Below are positions 1 to 9,005 of a stretch of 64,000 bases of DNA, one piece after another; the stretch's first letter is position 1; every line of letters begins with the position of its first letter. Source of the stretch: Chloroherpetonaceae bacterium. Lineage in GTDB: Bacteria; Bacteroidota; Chlorobiia; Chlorobiales; Chloroherpetonaceae. Under the pieces are notes generated by a model. It had not been told where the DNA came from. It saw only the letters and a list, made by a program, of their open reading frames with translations, and did no database searches. The DNA is taken from NCBI GenBank assembly GCA_028277445.1, contig JANQGG010000004.1:1-64000 (forward strand), given 5' to 3'. A program made the translations under genes and the position numbers.

Positions 1-125
1 GTGCAAATAATGTGAATGTAACCGTTGGTAATACCGGTGGCAGTCAATCTCATGATAACAGGCAACCATTCCAAGCCATTAATTTCATTATTGCACTGGA
101 AGGTACGTTTCCATCTCGCAGCTAA
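1..125 (+). CDS. C-terminal end of a phage tail collar / microcystin-dependent (MdpB-like) protein, partial
   Basis: The third reading frame is open from base 3 to a TAA at 123-125 and encodes the last 40 residues of a protein whose start lies outside the window. Its end has a Gln-Pro-Phe-x-Ala-Ile-Asn-Phe-Ile-Ile-Ala-Leu-x-Gly-x-Phe-Pro-Ser-Arg pattern. That is the hallmark C-terminus of the tail-collar/microcystin-dependent protein family, which form fibre-like, trimeric phage-tail or tail-related structures. The next gene starts 37 bases downstream on the same strand, so the two may be co-transcribed. Family assignment is from the motif only; whether the protein belongs to a phage, a contractile tail device or a stand-alone secreted protein cannot be told from this piece. 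Confidence 0.75.
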   Translation, partial: ANNVNVTVGNTGGSQSHDNRQPFQAINFIIALEGTFPSRS

Positions 126-162
126 TTGAAAGTGCTTACATGAACCTAAAAAATTTTAAGCC

Positions 163-2553
163 ATGGCCAGACTATTTCTTTCCATTTTTCTGTGGCTGAT
201 GTGCTTCTCAGGCGCGTTACATGCCCAGAACATTTTCTATACAGATGCCGGTGATTGGGTGGTTAAAAGCGCAGACACAAACGGGATAAATTCAAATATC
301 CAAACCATTGTCTCAGCGCAACCCGATCTGGTACCCGGTAAAATTGCCGTTGATAACATCAATAATAAAATCTACTTCTCAGACTTTTATGGGGACAGGA
401 TTTTCAGGGTGAATACTTTTTCAAGTTTTGTTGAAGAACTCGTCACAGGCACAGATCACCCACGTGGAATCGCGCTTGATGTGGAGAACAACACCATGTA
501 TTGGGTGAGTAAAAATTCTCACCTGATGGAATCAGCCAACCTGGATGGCAATAATCGCTCTCAGATTCTGGATAATACGTCGCTCCAGCTTCCCGATAAC
601 CTGAGGATAGATTTGCAGAATCAAAAATTGTATTGGAATGGCACTACGCTGGATAGCAGCAAAGATGTAATCCAACGATGCGATCTGGATGGTCAGAATG
701 TTGAAACGGTTGTAATAGCCAACTCTGGCGATATCTGGGGTTTTGATATTGTGCCAAGTTCAAATGAGCTGTATTATTTTTGGGCCGATACCTCATCTCA
801 GGACTATGTTCGAATCGCTTCAACAACACTAATCAATCAGGATGCGTCTACAAATGCCATTTTTCATGATTTTGGCCTTTCCGACGCGTTGATTCAGGAT
901 ATTACAGTAGATACAACAACATCAAAAATCTTCTGGACGGATAGCCATAACAACCTGGTTGGATATAGAAATCTGGCACCTTTAAGCCTAGTTCAAACGC
1001 TGATTGATCAGGATGTGAATCACATCCAGGGGTTTGCGTTATCAAATGCCACATCAGAGCTGCCAACGATTATCATAACTGAGGTTATGCAAGATCCGAC
1101 TACTGTTTCAGACGCAAATGGTGAATGGTTTGAGATATACAATCCAACCGAGCACCAAATAGACTTGAGCGGCTGGAAAATCAAAGATAATGGTTCAGAC
1201 CTGCATGTGATTGATCCGGGTTCAAATCTATCTATTCCAGCATATGGATTTTTAGTTCTCGGAATAAATGCCGATACAACCGCAAACGGCAATGTTGAAC
1301 TCGATTATCAATATTCAAATTTTTTACTAACCAATTCAAATGATGAAATCATACTTACCCTTGATGATGATTCAGTTATAGATAGTGTAGCATATGGTGG
1401 TGGATGGCCTCTGGCTGGTGGCGCATCAATGGTATTGAATGATTTACGCCTTGATAACAACGACCCCGCGAATTGGAGTAACTCCCTGCTGCAATGGACT
1501 CCGGGCAATCCGGACAAGGGTTCGCCAGGGTATTTTGATAGTGGAAACCCTCCTAATCCTCCAGCCGGCGGTACACAAGAATATGGCTTTGGGTTGCTGG
1601 ATGGGACCAATCCATTTTTTGCCTTAACCGATATTGGATTTGGGAACACCATAATAACTGATTTTAGCATCTTTATAGGCGAAAAGAATCCAAATCTAGG
1701 AGTGAACGACAAAGCGATTGGAAGTTATCTTGTCATCCATGGGACTCCTGATGGGGCAACGCTTACCATGTATTACACCGATGCTCTATTTGAGGCCTCT
1801 GGGCTCAGCTCCGAAGAAGAACTCCAATTAGCTGCCTGGGATGGCTTTACTTGGTTTAAATATCCCAGAGGGCCCGGCTCAAATGTAACAACGAATATTG
1901 TTACAGCCGAAGGCGTATTTTCATTCTCTGAATGGGTGATTGTAGGCAGTGACAGCGATTCGCCTCTTCCAGTAGAACTTACTTCATTTTCAGGCACGTT
2001 GGTTGAAAATGGTGTTAGGCTTAGTTGGAGAACATTATCTGAAACGGATAACGCCGGGTTTATTCTTTACCGAAATGGCGAAGTGATTGCCAGTTATGAG
2101 ACATCCGATGAATTAAAAGGCCAAGGTACAAAGTCAACGGCGACAAACTATCAATATGTAGATCAATCTGTTGAACTAGGAACTATGGTGTATAGCATTG
2201 AAAGTCAGGATTTATCCGGGCTAGTTCACAAATATAATCCTGTTGTCGAGCTTAAGGTTTCAGAGTTGCAAAATCCGAATCCGAAAGACATTGATTATAA
2301 TCTATCACAGAACTATCCCAATCCGTTTAATCCTTCTACCAATATTACTTACACCATGAAAGAAGCTGGTTTTGCAACCATTAAGGTGTATGACTTGTTA
2401 GGACGGATAGTTTTCAAAACAAACATTTCTTCCGGACAGGGTGTAAATACATTTTTATTTAATGCTTCAAAATACACAAGTGGCATGTATTTTTATCAAA
2501 TGTCAGCCAAAAACTACACCAGTCCTATGAAACGGATGGTTTTGATCAAGTAA
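163..2553 (+). CDS. secreted beta-propeller / lamin-tail-domain protein with T9SS C-terminal sorting signal
   Basis: The 796-residue protein begins with a Sec signal peptide (about residues 1-21, ending Ala-Leu-His-Ala). Residues about 22-295 carry repeated YWTD-like motifs typical of LDL-receptor-type beta-propellers. Residues about 300-430 resemble a lamin-tail domain (ITEVMQDP, GEWFEIYNP and LSGWKIKDNG motifs). The last 80 residues, from about 717, form a type A Por secretion tail starting NYPNPFNPST and ending in a basic Lys-Arg-Met segment. Such proteins are exported by Sec, then moved over the outer membrane by the type IX system and often anchored at the cell surface. A ligand is not evident; adhesion or binding of extracellular polymer is a guess. 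A good hairpin terminator follows the stop codon. Confidence 0.85.
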   Translation: MARLFLSIFLWLMCFSGALHAQNIFYTDAGDWVVKSADTNGINSNIQTIVSAQPDLVPGKIAVDNINNKIYFSDFYGDRIFRVNTFSSFVEELVTGTDHPRGIALDVENNTMYWVSKNSHLMESANLDGNNRSQILDNTSLQLPDNLRIDLQNQKLYWNGTTLDSSKDVIQRCDLDGQNVETVVIANSGDIWGFDIVPSSNELYYFWADTSSQDYVRIASTTLINQDASTNAIFHDFGLSDALIQDITVDTTTSKIFWTDSHNNLVGYRNLAPLSLVQTLIDQDVNHIQGFALSNATSELPTIIITEVMQDPTTVSDANGEWFEIYNPTEHQIDLSGWKIKDNGSDLHVIDPGSNLSIPAYGFLVLGINADTTANGNVELDYQYSNFLLTNSNDEIILTLDDDSVIDSVAYGGGWPLAGGASMVLNDLRLDNNDPANWSNSLLQWTPGNPDKGSPGYFDSGNPPNPPAGGTQEYGFGLLDGTNPFFALTDIGFGNTIITDFSIFIGEKNPNLGVNDKAIGSYLVIHGTPDGATLTMYYTDALFEASGLSSEEELQLAAWDGFTWFKYPRGPGSNVTTNIVTAEGVFSFSEWVIVGSDSDSPLPVELTSFSGTLVENGVRLSWRTLSETDNAGFILYRNGEVIASYETSDELKGQGTKSTATNYQYVDQSVELGTMVYSIESQDLSGLVHKYNPVVELKVSELQNPNPKDIDYNLSQNYPNPFNPSTNITYTMKEAGFATIKVYDLLGRIVFKTNISSGQGVNTFLFNASKYTSGMYFYQMSAKNYTSPMKRMVLIK

Positions 2554-2564
2554 TTGAGAAATAC

Positions 2565-2589
2565 ACAAGCCGGCGTTGTGCCGGCTTTT
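2565..2589 (+). terminator. intrinsic terminator after the T9SS protein gene
   Basis: A perfect 7-bp GC-rich stem (AGCCGGC, 2568-2574, with GCCGGCT, 2580-2586) and a 5-base loop are followed by a short T run, 12 bases after the stop codon. Confidence 0.8.
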
Positions 2590-2868
2590 CCTAATTAGTT
2601 AAAATATTTCCAATGCTTTGAGCTTCGAGATGCAGATATCAGAAAGATTATCAACCACATGAATACCAGCAAATGAATGCATAGATTTTTAAATGGCGGC
2701 AAATCCTTGTGGGATGAAATCTATGCTTTTTTCAGCGAATTTAAGATAACTATATATGGCAGGATGAACCGTTCCAAATAACTATATTACATTGCAATTG
2801 CTTAACCATGCCATACAAGCTCACTTTTTTGGCGTGATCTTTTTTAACCTTATTAAACATTTCCTTTC
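2590..2868. other. intergenic region with a long-stem hairpin
   Basis: No coding potential is seen. The notable element is a perfect 10-bp stem (GCATAGATTT at 2679-2688 with AAATCTATGC at 2717-2726), with a 28-base loop, followed at once by six T residues (2727-2732). It could terminate a short transcript on the plus strand or be the 3' end of a small RNA. The loop can form a second small hairpin (ATCC with GGAT). Confidence 0.45.
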
Positions 2869-3264
2869 ATGAAACTCGAAGTTTTTTTTGAAGACAATTT
2901 GAAAATTAACGCTAAAGTTGGTGATCATCTTATTCAAACCGATCAACCGATTCATAGCGGTGGCGACAACTCTGCTCCTGCGCCTTTTGAACTTTTTCTT
3001 TCGTCAATTGGAACATGCGCAGGAATTTTCATCAAGCATTTTTGTGCCAGCCGCGATTTGGATACCTCCGGCATTAAGCTAACTCAAAACCACAACTTTA
3101 ATCCCTTAACCGGCATGATTGAAAGCATTGATATTAATGTTCAACTCCCGGAAGACTTCCCCGAAAAATACCACGGTGCAATCAAAAAGGTTGTTGATCA
3201 ATGTGCTGTAAAACGCCATTTAATGCAACCACCGCAAATTAATGTTCATACCCTCAAAGCCTGA
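2869..3264 (+). CDS. OsmC/Ohr family protein
   Basis: A 131-residue protein of usual OsmC family length, with the two conserved cysteines at residues 50 (IGTCAG) and 112 (DQCAVKRHL). In characterised members this pair reduces organic or inorganic hydroperoxides in the cytoplasm. The N-terminal strand region, the segment with SAPAPFELFLSSIGTC and the C-terminal helix with the second cysteine all fit the YhfA-like subgroup better than Ohr itself. The gene stands alone between two non-coding stretches, with no clear ribosome binding site. The physiological substrate is not known from sequence; detoxification of peroxides is inferred from family membership. Confidence 0.85.
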   Translation: MKLEVFFEDNLKINAKVGDHLIQTDQPIHSGGDNSAPAPFELFLSSIGTCAGIFIKHFCASRDLDTSGIKLTQNHNFNPLTGMIESIDINVQLPEDFPEKYHGAIKKVVDQCAVKRHLMQPPQINVHTLKA

Positions 3265-3988
3265 GCCACTTCATTGTGGTTTTAGGGTTCATACATTGCA
3301 GATTGCGCTGGAATCGGGGTGTATGGAAAAAGAGTTCTGCCAGACGAGTTTCCAATGATAACATTATTGTTCCCTGAGCGCTTATTGAGAGATATGCTGA
3401 GAGATTGCTGAGCTTGCAGAAATACAGCCGAAGCATTACCGAAAAATCGCCGAACAGAACATTTAAAATTGGTCATTGAGCGGAGCCGAAATGCCGATTT
3501 TGCAGTTTGTACTACCCATTCGTTAGTTTTTCAGCCAGCTCCAACACACGATTTTATCCTATCATTTCCTATTTGTATTTGGCTTGTCCATATAATTAAC
3601 TCCTAATAACGGATTTAAAAATTAAGAACACGCATTCTTAAGTGTCATTGGAAAGCTAAAATATTTGGGTATAAACAAACAGAAAATGACACTCATTTTC
3701 TAGTCATGCTGAACTTGTTTTCAGCATCTCAACCAAATTGGCATTTTCTGAGACCCTGAAATTAATTCAGGGTGACCAATAACGTAAATCCGTCATTGGA
3801 AGCATTGAAACAAACATCGTGTGGGATTTCGGATGGTTTTTAGTTTGTCTTCTGTGTCTTTAAGAAACAATCCAGCTTTTTCATTCCGCTCTATCTTTTA
3901 TAAGACAAAAAGGGGGAAAATGGTTAAAATTATTTTGAGATTCAGGATATAGACTAAAATGAAACCCGGTTTAATTCACAGCAATCTT
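3265..3988. other. 724-bp non-coding gap with dispersed-repeat-like sequence
   Basis: No reading frame here looks protein-like on either strand. The stretch holds an inverted-repeat element at 3703-3776 (listed separately) and, at 3471-3493, a GTCATTGAGCGGAGCCGAAATG-like segment that resembles a repeat seen between genes in many bacterial genomes. Other short pieces at 3370-3460 (runs of GCTGAG and CCGAA) look like decayed copies of the same kind. Convergent genes are not involved: the left neighbour ends into it and so does the right one, from the minus strand. Confidence 0.5.
3703..3776. repeat. REP-like inverted repeat element
   Basis: Two imperfect palindromic arms face each other across about 20 bases. 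The left arm (3703-3730) starts GTCATGCTGAAC and ends TTCAGCATCTC; the right arm (about 3749-3776) starts GAGACCCTGAA and ends TTCAGGGTGAC. Each arm can fold alone (GCTGAA with TTCAGC; CCTGAA with TTCAGG), and the left arm is also roughly the reverse complement of the right. This two-hairpin design is typical of mobile intergenic repeats of the REPIN type. Only one copy is present in the window. Confidence 0.55.
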
Positions 3989-4972
3989 TTACTCCTCAGG
4001 CGTCCAGATCAATTTCCCTGATTTATCAATCCCGCTCCAGAGCAACCCATCCCTGATCGGAGCAACGCCTTGGATAAAATTGCCCACGAAATCAAACTGT
4101 GGTTTAATGACGAATTGTCCGTTTTTATCAATAAACCCCCAGTACTCGCCTTGTCGGGCAGCAGCAAGGTCTTCGGAAAATGGTTTGAGTTCATCAAATT
4201 TGATGCTTATAAGCAGTTCTCCGTTTTTTTGAATCATGCCCCATTTTTCATTTAGCTTTACGCAAGCAAGGCCGTCATGAAACTCATGGCAATAATCGTA
4301 CTTGGGAAGGATTTTAAGTTTTCCGCTCGTATCAATAAATCCCCATTTATCGATCACTTTTACTGGGGCGTAGCCTTCTCTAAAGGGATTGGCATCAGCA
4401 AAGGAAGAAGACCAAAGCCTTTTTTCCTGTTTGTTGATGCAAAAGTAAAGCGAGTCGTAAGTAACCCAAGCTTTGCCTTCCGTGAATAGTTTGGCATACT
4501 TAAACTGAACCAGTATCTGAAGCTTCCCGGCGCGATTCACATAGCCCCATCTCCCTTGATATTTCACAGCAGCAAGACCGTCGGAAAATGGCTGAGCGGC
4601 GCTATACTCAGGTTTCACAATCACTTCGCCAAGCGTATCAATAAAACCGAATCGAAATCGTGAGGTAAAAATTGCCAGATTTTCAGAAAATGGCCGAACA
4701 CTGCCGAACTTCAATGGAATGGCAAAATCACCATAAACATTTACAAACCCATACAAATGTTTTTCTTTGATGCCCCCATAGCCTTCGGAAAACTCCAGGA
4801 CATCCAAATACTTTGGCGGGACAATGACTTTACCATACGCATCAACATAGCCGTAATAGCCTTTATGACGGATTGGAATTAAGCGGTCGCTGAATGGTGT
4901 GGATTGGCAGGAAAGGCCAAAAAAAATGAGAACGAAAACCATTAAAAATGGTTTTAAGTTAAAAACTGACAT
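3989..4972 (-). CDS. WG-repeat lipoprotein
   Basis: The 327-residue protein consists of about nine WG (Trp-Gly) repeats of 35-45 residues, seen as YYGYVDAYGKVIVPPKY, KWGFIDTSGKLKILPKY, YWGFIDKNGQFVIKPQF and similar units; the fifth is degenerate. WG repeats form a beta structure of uncertain function in many Bacteroidetes and other bacteria. I chose the ATG at 4972 because it is followed at once by a hydrophobic signal and a Cys at about residue 22 (GLSC), a relaxed lipobox. An upstream in-frame start at 5053 would put 27 odd residues before the signal and is less likely. The gene is divergent from the VOC gene at 5086. Envelope location is inferred; the function is unknown. Confidence 0.75.
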   Translation of the reverse strand: MSVFNLKPFLMVFVLIFFGLSCQSTPFSDRLIPIRHKGYYGYVDAYGKVIVPPKYLDVLEFSEGYGGIKEKHLYGFVNVYGDFAIPLKFGSVRPFSENLAIFTSRFRFGFIDTLGEVIVKPEYSAAQPFSDGLAAVKYQGRWGYVNRAGKLQILVQFKYAKLFTEGKAWVTYDSLYFCINKQEKRLWSSSFADANPFREGYAPVKVIDKWGFIDTSGKLKILPKYDYCHEFHDGLACVKLNEKWGMIQKNGELLISIKFDELKPFSEDLAAARQGEYWGFIDKNGQFVIKPQFDFVGNFIQGVAPIRDGLLWSGIDKSGKLIWTPEE

Positions 4973-5085
4973 GGTGTGTAAAGATGGCGTTAGTTTCGAT
5001 CCTATAAAATATATTGATTTCAGGTCATCCAAACTAATTGTGCCGGTCACCAATCCTAACTAAATCTACTTAACAATTGTGCTTT

Positions 5086-5499
5086 ATGAAACAACTTGCG
5101 GTATATTTTAATTTTTCCGGTAAAACCGAAGAAGCCTTGCATTTTTATGAAAGCTGTTTTAATGGCGCCATTGAAAATCTGCAACGCTTTGAAAATTCAC
5201 CATTGGATATTCCGGAAGGGTATGAGAAAAAAGTCATGCATGCCGAGTTTAAAGCCGGTGAGCTCTTTTTTATGGCTTCCGATGGCATGCCCGATCAAAC
5301 TTGCCATTCAGGCAATAATATTTCCCTGAGTTTGTCGTTTAATGAAGAACTGGAGTTAATGGATGTGTTTAACGCGTTATCTGAACACGGGAAGGTGGTT
5401 TTAAAACCTCAGGAAACATTTTGGGGTGCGTTGTTTGGTAAGGTGGTCGATCAATATGGCATTGAGTGGATGCTTAGCTGCACAAAACAGCCCGATTAA
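5086..5499 (+). CDS. VOC family (PhnB / glyoxalase-bleomycin resistance-like) protein
   Basis: A 137-residue protein with the pattern of the PhnB-like branch of the vicinal oxygen chelate superfamily: an N-terminal beta strand (QLAVYFNFSG), the helix with EEALHFYESCF, a central strand with MHAEFKAGELFFMASD, and the C-terminal FGKVVDQYGIEWML. Proteins of this type are small dimeric cytoplasmic enzymes or binding proteins of diverse activity, and substrate cannot be assigned. The ATG at 5086 is favoured over a TTG three codons upstream because family members begin close to this point. The gene is divergent from the WG-repeat lipoprotein, with a shared 113-bp upstream region. Confidence 0.8.
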   Translation: MKQLAVYFNFSGKTEEALHFYESCFNGAIENLQRFENSPLDIPEGYEKKVMHAEFKAGELFFMASDGMPDQTCHSGNNISLSLSFNEELELMDVFNALSEHGKVVLKPQETFWGALFGKVVDQYGIEWMLSCTKQPD

Positions 5500-5619
5500 A
5501 GTTGTTTTGAATAAATGAAACAGTAAATCACACTAGAATTACCAACTTGAATTTCTAAGAACGAATGCACCAGCTAAAGCTCCATTTTTCTTAATTATTT
5601 CCTTACAAATTTAATTAAT

Positions 5620-5649
5620 AAAAAAGAGCCGCCTTTTGGCAGCTCTTTT
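5620..5649 (-). terminator. bidirectional intrinsic terminator downstream of pckG
   Basis: AAAAAGAGC and GCTCTTTT arms with inner GCC/GGC pairs around a TTTT loop give a U-rich tail on either strand. It lies about 20 bases past the pckG stop codon on the minus strand and could also serve the VOC gene from the other side. Confidence 0.7.
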
Positions 5650-5668
5650 GAGGAATGTTTAAGGTCAT

Positions 5669-7564
5669 TTAATCCTGATTCATGACATAGCGCTCGTGAG
5701 TCATACCCCAATGTTTTGGCGAACGCCACAAGCTGGAAAGGATCAACTCGCGAATAAAAATGAATTCTTTCGGCAGTCTGTCGTAGAGTTTTTCCAGAAA
5801 TTCTTCTTGAGAAAGCACTTCTTTTTTCCAAGCTTCACGATCTACAGACATCAGCTCATCAAATTTTTTCTGTGAAAAATCTTCAAGCCCCGTCCAATCG
5901 ATATCTTTATAATGAGGCATCCAACCGATAGGACTTTCTACGGCAGCCGTTCGGCCATGGACGCGATCAACAATCCATTTTAATACGCGCATGTTTTCGC
6001 CAAAACCTGGCCAGAGGAATTTGCCATTTTCATCTTTCCTGAACCAGTTAACCCCGAATATGCGAGGCGGTTCGGCAACGTTACGGCCCATTTGTAACCA
6101 ATGGTTAAAATAAGTTCCCATGTGATAACCGCAGAATGGTAGCATGGCAAATGGATCACGACGGAGATTACCAACTTTTCCGGCGGCGGCAGCCGTTTTT
6201 TCCGAGCCCATTGTCGCTGCCAGATACACGCCAAAATTCCAGTTTACGGATTGATAAACCAATGGTACGGTAGTTGCGCGTCGTCCGCCAAAAATGAAGG
6301 CATCAATTTTTACGCCTTTAGGATTTTCCCAATCGGGATCAATACAAGGGCACTGACCGGCCGGCGCAGTAAAACGGGCATTTGGGTGAGCTGCTGGCGT
6401 ATCGGAATCAGGCGTCCAGGGATTTCCTTTCCAATCGATAAGCTCGGCTGGCGATTCATCGGTCATTTCTTCCCACCACACATCGCCGTCGGGTGTCAGA
6501 GCAACATTCGTGAAAATGCTGTTTTTTTCTAACGAACTCATGGCATTCGGATTGGTTTTGTAGGATGTTCCCGGTGCAACGCCAAAGAAGCCATATTCCG
6601 GATTGATCGCCCGAAGTTCGCCATCCGGGCCGGGTTTAATCCAGGCAATGTCATCACCAATGGTCGTGATTTTCCAACCATTAAAGCTTTCTGGCGGAAT
6701 GAGCATGGCAAAATTAGTTTTGCCGCAAGCGCTTGGAAATGCCGCAGCCACATAAGTTTTTTCACCTTCCGGTGATTCTACGCCTAAAATCAACATATGC
6801 TCGGCAAGCCAACCCTCATCACGGGCCATGGTAGAAGCAATACGAAGCGCAAAGCATTTTTTGCCTAACAGAGCGTTTCCGCCATAACCGCTGCCATACG
6901 ACCATATGGATCGTTCTTCAGGAAAATGAACAATATATTTATTGTCTTTATTGCAAGGCCAGGGAACATCTTCTTGCCCTGGTTCTAAAGGCATACCAAC
7001 CGAGTGAAGACAAGGTACGAAATCGCCATCCCCAAGAACATCCAAAACTTTGGATCCCATGCGAGTCATGATACGCATGTTAGTAACAACATAAGGAGAG
7101 TCTGTGATTTCTATACCGATATGCGCAATAGGCGAGCCCAATGGTCCCATGCTAAACGGAATAACATACATGGTACGCCCTTTCATTGAGCCATCAAAAA
7201 GCCCCTTCAGTGTGGCCTTCATTTCTTTCGGGTGCACCCAGTTGTTTGTTGGGCCGGCATCTTGTTTGCTTATGCTGCAAATAAATGTCCGGTCTTCCAC
7301 TCGGGCAACATCATTTGGATCGGATCGGCATAGGAAGCTATTTGGCCTTTTTTCCTGATTAAGCTTAATGAATGTGCCGTTATCAACCATCAGCTGGCAA
7401 AGTGAATCATACTCTTCCTGAGTGCCGCTGCACCAAACTACCTCATCAGGCTTGCATAGGGTAGCAATTTCAGATACCCATTGCTTAAGTTTATCGTTGG
7501 CTAAATTATCAGGAAAATTTAAATCGATCTGCGACGAGGTTGTTGCGGGAGCTAGTGCGCTCAT
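5669..7564 (-). CDS. pckG: phosphoenolpyruvate carboxykinase (GTP)
   Basis: The 631-residue enzyme interconverts oxaloacetate plus GTP with phosphoenolpyruvate, GDP and CO2 in the cytoplasm, linking the TCA cycle (reductive in green sulfur bacteria) to sugar synthesis. The GTP class is recognised by the kinase-1a/P-loop [13 protein letters not shown] at about residues 276-288 with the reactive cysteine of this class, the substrate-site [16 protein letters not shown] near 222-237, and the conserved [20 protein letters not shown] stretch near the C-terminus. Length is normal for the family. A clear ribosome binding site (AAGGAG) lies 8 bases ahead of the ATG, one of the best in the window. A hairpin terminator follows. 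It appears to be a single-gene unit. Confidence 0.96.
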   Translation of the reverse strand: MSALAPATTSSQIDLNFPDNLANDKLKQWVSEIATLCKPDEVVWCSGTQEEYDSLCQLMVDNGTFIKLNQEKRPNSFLCRSDPNDVARVEDRTFICSISKQDAGPTNNWVHPKEMKATLKGLFDGSMKGRTMYVIPFSMGPLGSPIAHIGIEITDSPYVVTNMRIMTRMGSKVLDVLGDGDFVPCLHSVGMPLEPGQEDVPWPCNKDNKYIVHFPEERSIWSYGSGYGGNALLGKKCFALRIASTMARDEGWLAEHMLILGVESPEGEKTYVAAAFPSACGKTNFAMLIPPESFNGWKITTIGDDIAWIKPGPDGELRAINPEYGFFGVAPGTSYKTNPNAMSSLEKNSIFTNVALTPDGDVWWEEMTDESPAELIDWKGNPWTPDSDTPAAHPNARFTAPAGQCPCIDPDWENPKGVKIDAFIFGGRRATTVPLVYQSVNWNFGVYLAATMGSEKTAAAAGKVGNLRRDPFAMLPFCGYHMGTYFNHWLQMGRNVAEPPRIFGVNWFRKDENGKFLWPGFGENMRVLKWIVDRVHGRTAAVESPIGWMPHYKDIDWTGLEDFSQKKFDELMSVDREAWKKEVLSQEEFLEKLYDRLPKEFIFIRELILSSLWRSPKHWGMTHERYVMNQD

Positions 7565-7643
7565 AAAACTACTCCTTCTTTTTTAGATGGATTTAACACG
7601 ATGGCTAAATGAAGATTTAATATGAATGCAAATGAACATTCGA

Positions 7644-8237
7644 CTATTTAAACCAAATCGAATCAGGATACAATCCATTAAATTTTTTATCCAACCCAAA
7701 CCAATGGCCGGAAGGAAGGCTCATAAACAATAAAGCGCAAAACATTAATGGAAAGGATGTGTGAAATTGAAAATACCCGCCTGCGGCAAAATTAACCAAA
7801 ATAAATAACGCCAACGCTGCGTGCATTCTGACCGTCAATCCTAAAATCAAAGACAAACCAACCATAAGTTCGCCAATGGTTACCACCCAAGCGATTGGCA
7901 AATAAAATGGGATGGCAAAATATGTTAAATAGTAAGGTTCAAATGCATATAAGGGAGAGTGTGGTTCAATTGCAGATAGGGTTTTATTAGCGTCCAGTTG
8001 GTTGATGAAATAGTCGTTTAGATGATTAAGAGTCTCCAACTGATTTTGAAAAACAATTTGAAGTTTATCCGTCCAAAGCCAATCTTTTAAAAGCTTATAA
8101 GCAAAACCAAGCATAAAATATGCCCCAAAAAGATATCTGATTATTAAAGTAAAAATGATACCTAATGATTTTAATGGATGTTGGAGGAGATAGTCTTTAG
8201 ACCATGTGAATTCTTGAAGAGATTGAGCTGTTGCCAT
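7644..8237 (-). CDS. DoxX-like integral membrane protein
   Basis: A 197-residue protein with about four hydrophobic segments: near residues 24-45 (IIFTLIIRYLFGAYFMLGFA), 113-135, 140-160 and 165-180. The arrangement, with a charged loop after the first segment and GELMVGLSLILGLTVR in the third, is that of the DoxX/DUF-like four-helix family, whose members include subunits of terminal or thiosulfate:quinone oxidoreductases and many uncharacterised proteins. I start at the ATG at 8237; an in-frame ATG at 8321 would add a hydrophobic 28-residue leader without support. It is downstream of the thioredoxin-like gene and 187 bases from it. Function is unknown; a link to thiol or quinone chemistry is only a possibility. 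Confidence 0.7.
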   Translation of the reverse strand: MATAQSLQEFTWSKDYLLQHPLKSLGIIFTLIIRYLFGAYFMLGFAYKLLKDWLWTDKLQIVFQNQLETLNHLNDYFINQLDANKTLSAIEPHSPLYAFEPYYLTYFAIPFYLPIAWVVTIGELMVGLSLILGLTVRMHAALALFILVNFAAGGYFQFHTSFPLMFCALLFMSLPSGHWFGLDKKFNGLYPDSIWFK

Positions 8238-8423
8238 ATTTAGAATAAAGTGTTGGCAAAAATTAACGATGCGAAAGACCGAACAAGCAAAGATAAAAAA
8301 AAAATAAGGCAAAGTTCCCAACTGAAAAATTAGAAACGCTTTGGCCAGATGTAAAAGTTCTGTTTAGAAACGTGTGAACCGCCCGAATAATTTATCCGGG
8401 CTTGCACAAAACTTCATTCAACT

Positions 8424-9005
8424 CTATTTTTCTTTTAAGCTTTCAATAATAGCTTCTTCAAATATTTCTTTTGAGCGAGCGCCTACAAAATGGCCTAAAA
8501 CTTCGCCTTTGGTATTGATAATGAACGACGTGGGTATGCCGCGAATCCCGCCATCTATAAACTTTCCATAATCATTGGTAATTTCAGGAGAGCCCATAAC
8601 TATTGGATAATTGATTTTTTGTTTCTCCACAAAAGCTTTTACATTTTCAAGCCTGTCACCGACAGCTACGCCAATGAAGCTAAAATTTTTAGTTTCATAA
8701 GCCGATTGAAGTTCTATCATATCCGGGATCTCAGCTCTGCACGGTGGGCACCATGTTGCCCAAAAGTTTAAAATCACACCTTTGCCTTTAAAATCGGCCA
8801 TTGAAATCGTTTTTCCATCTATTGTCGTTAGACTAAAATCCGGAGCAATATTTGCATTTTTAACCTGAGTTGCAGTAGAGGAAGTTGTTGTTTTTGACTG
8901 AGCAGATTGATTATGCTCAGGTTCTGATGTGTTGAAGGCCATGACAAAGCCGGCGACAAGAATTACTACAGTAAGTGAAATAACGAGAACTTGTTTTTGT
9001 TTCAT
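8424..9005 (-). CDS. TlpA/ResA-type membrane-anchored thioredoxin
   Basis: A 193-residue protein with an N-terminal membrane anchor (residues about 6-24), a Ser/Thr-rich linker (about 30-50) and an AhpC/TlpA-like thioredoxin domain. The active site is WCPPC at 85-89 and the cis-proline is in GIPTSF. The fold is placed outside the cytoplasmic membrane, where such proteins reduce or oxidise disulfides, often in cytochrome c maturation. That fits the ccm genes found 5 kb away, although they are not adjacent. Length is typical of ResA-like proteins. A promoter -7-like element (TAACTTTG on the minus strand) is present about 85 bases upstream. Confidence 0.9.
   Translation of the reverse strand: MKQKQVLVISLTVVILVAGFVMAFNTSEPEHNQSAQSKTTTSSTATQVKNANIAPDFSLTTIDGKTISMADFKGKGVILNFWATWCPPCRAEIPDMIELQSAYETKNFSFIGVAVGDRLENVKAFVEKQKINYPIVMGSPEITNDYGKFIDGGIRGIPTSFIINTKGEVLGHFVGARSKEIFEEAIIESLKEK

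Noticed and set aside
1308-1712. 134-codon minus-strand frame opposite the lamin-tail part of the first gene
   Set aside because: Antisense shadow without start signals or family likeness.
3254-3476. Two overlapping minus-strand frames of 60-64 codons after the OsmC gene
   Set aside because: No start signals, no family likeness, and they run through repeat-like DNA.
8386-8406. GCCCG...CGGGC hairpin past the thioredoxin gene as an intrinsic terminator
   Set aside because: The stem is only five GC pairs plus a weak AT part and there is no T run on the minus strand, so it is not listed as a terminator.
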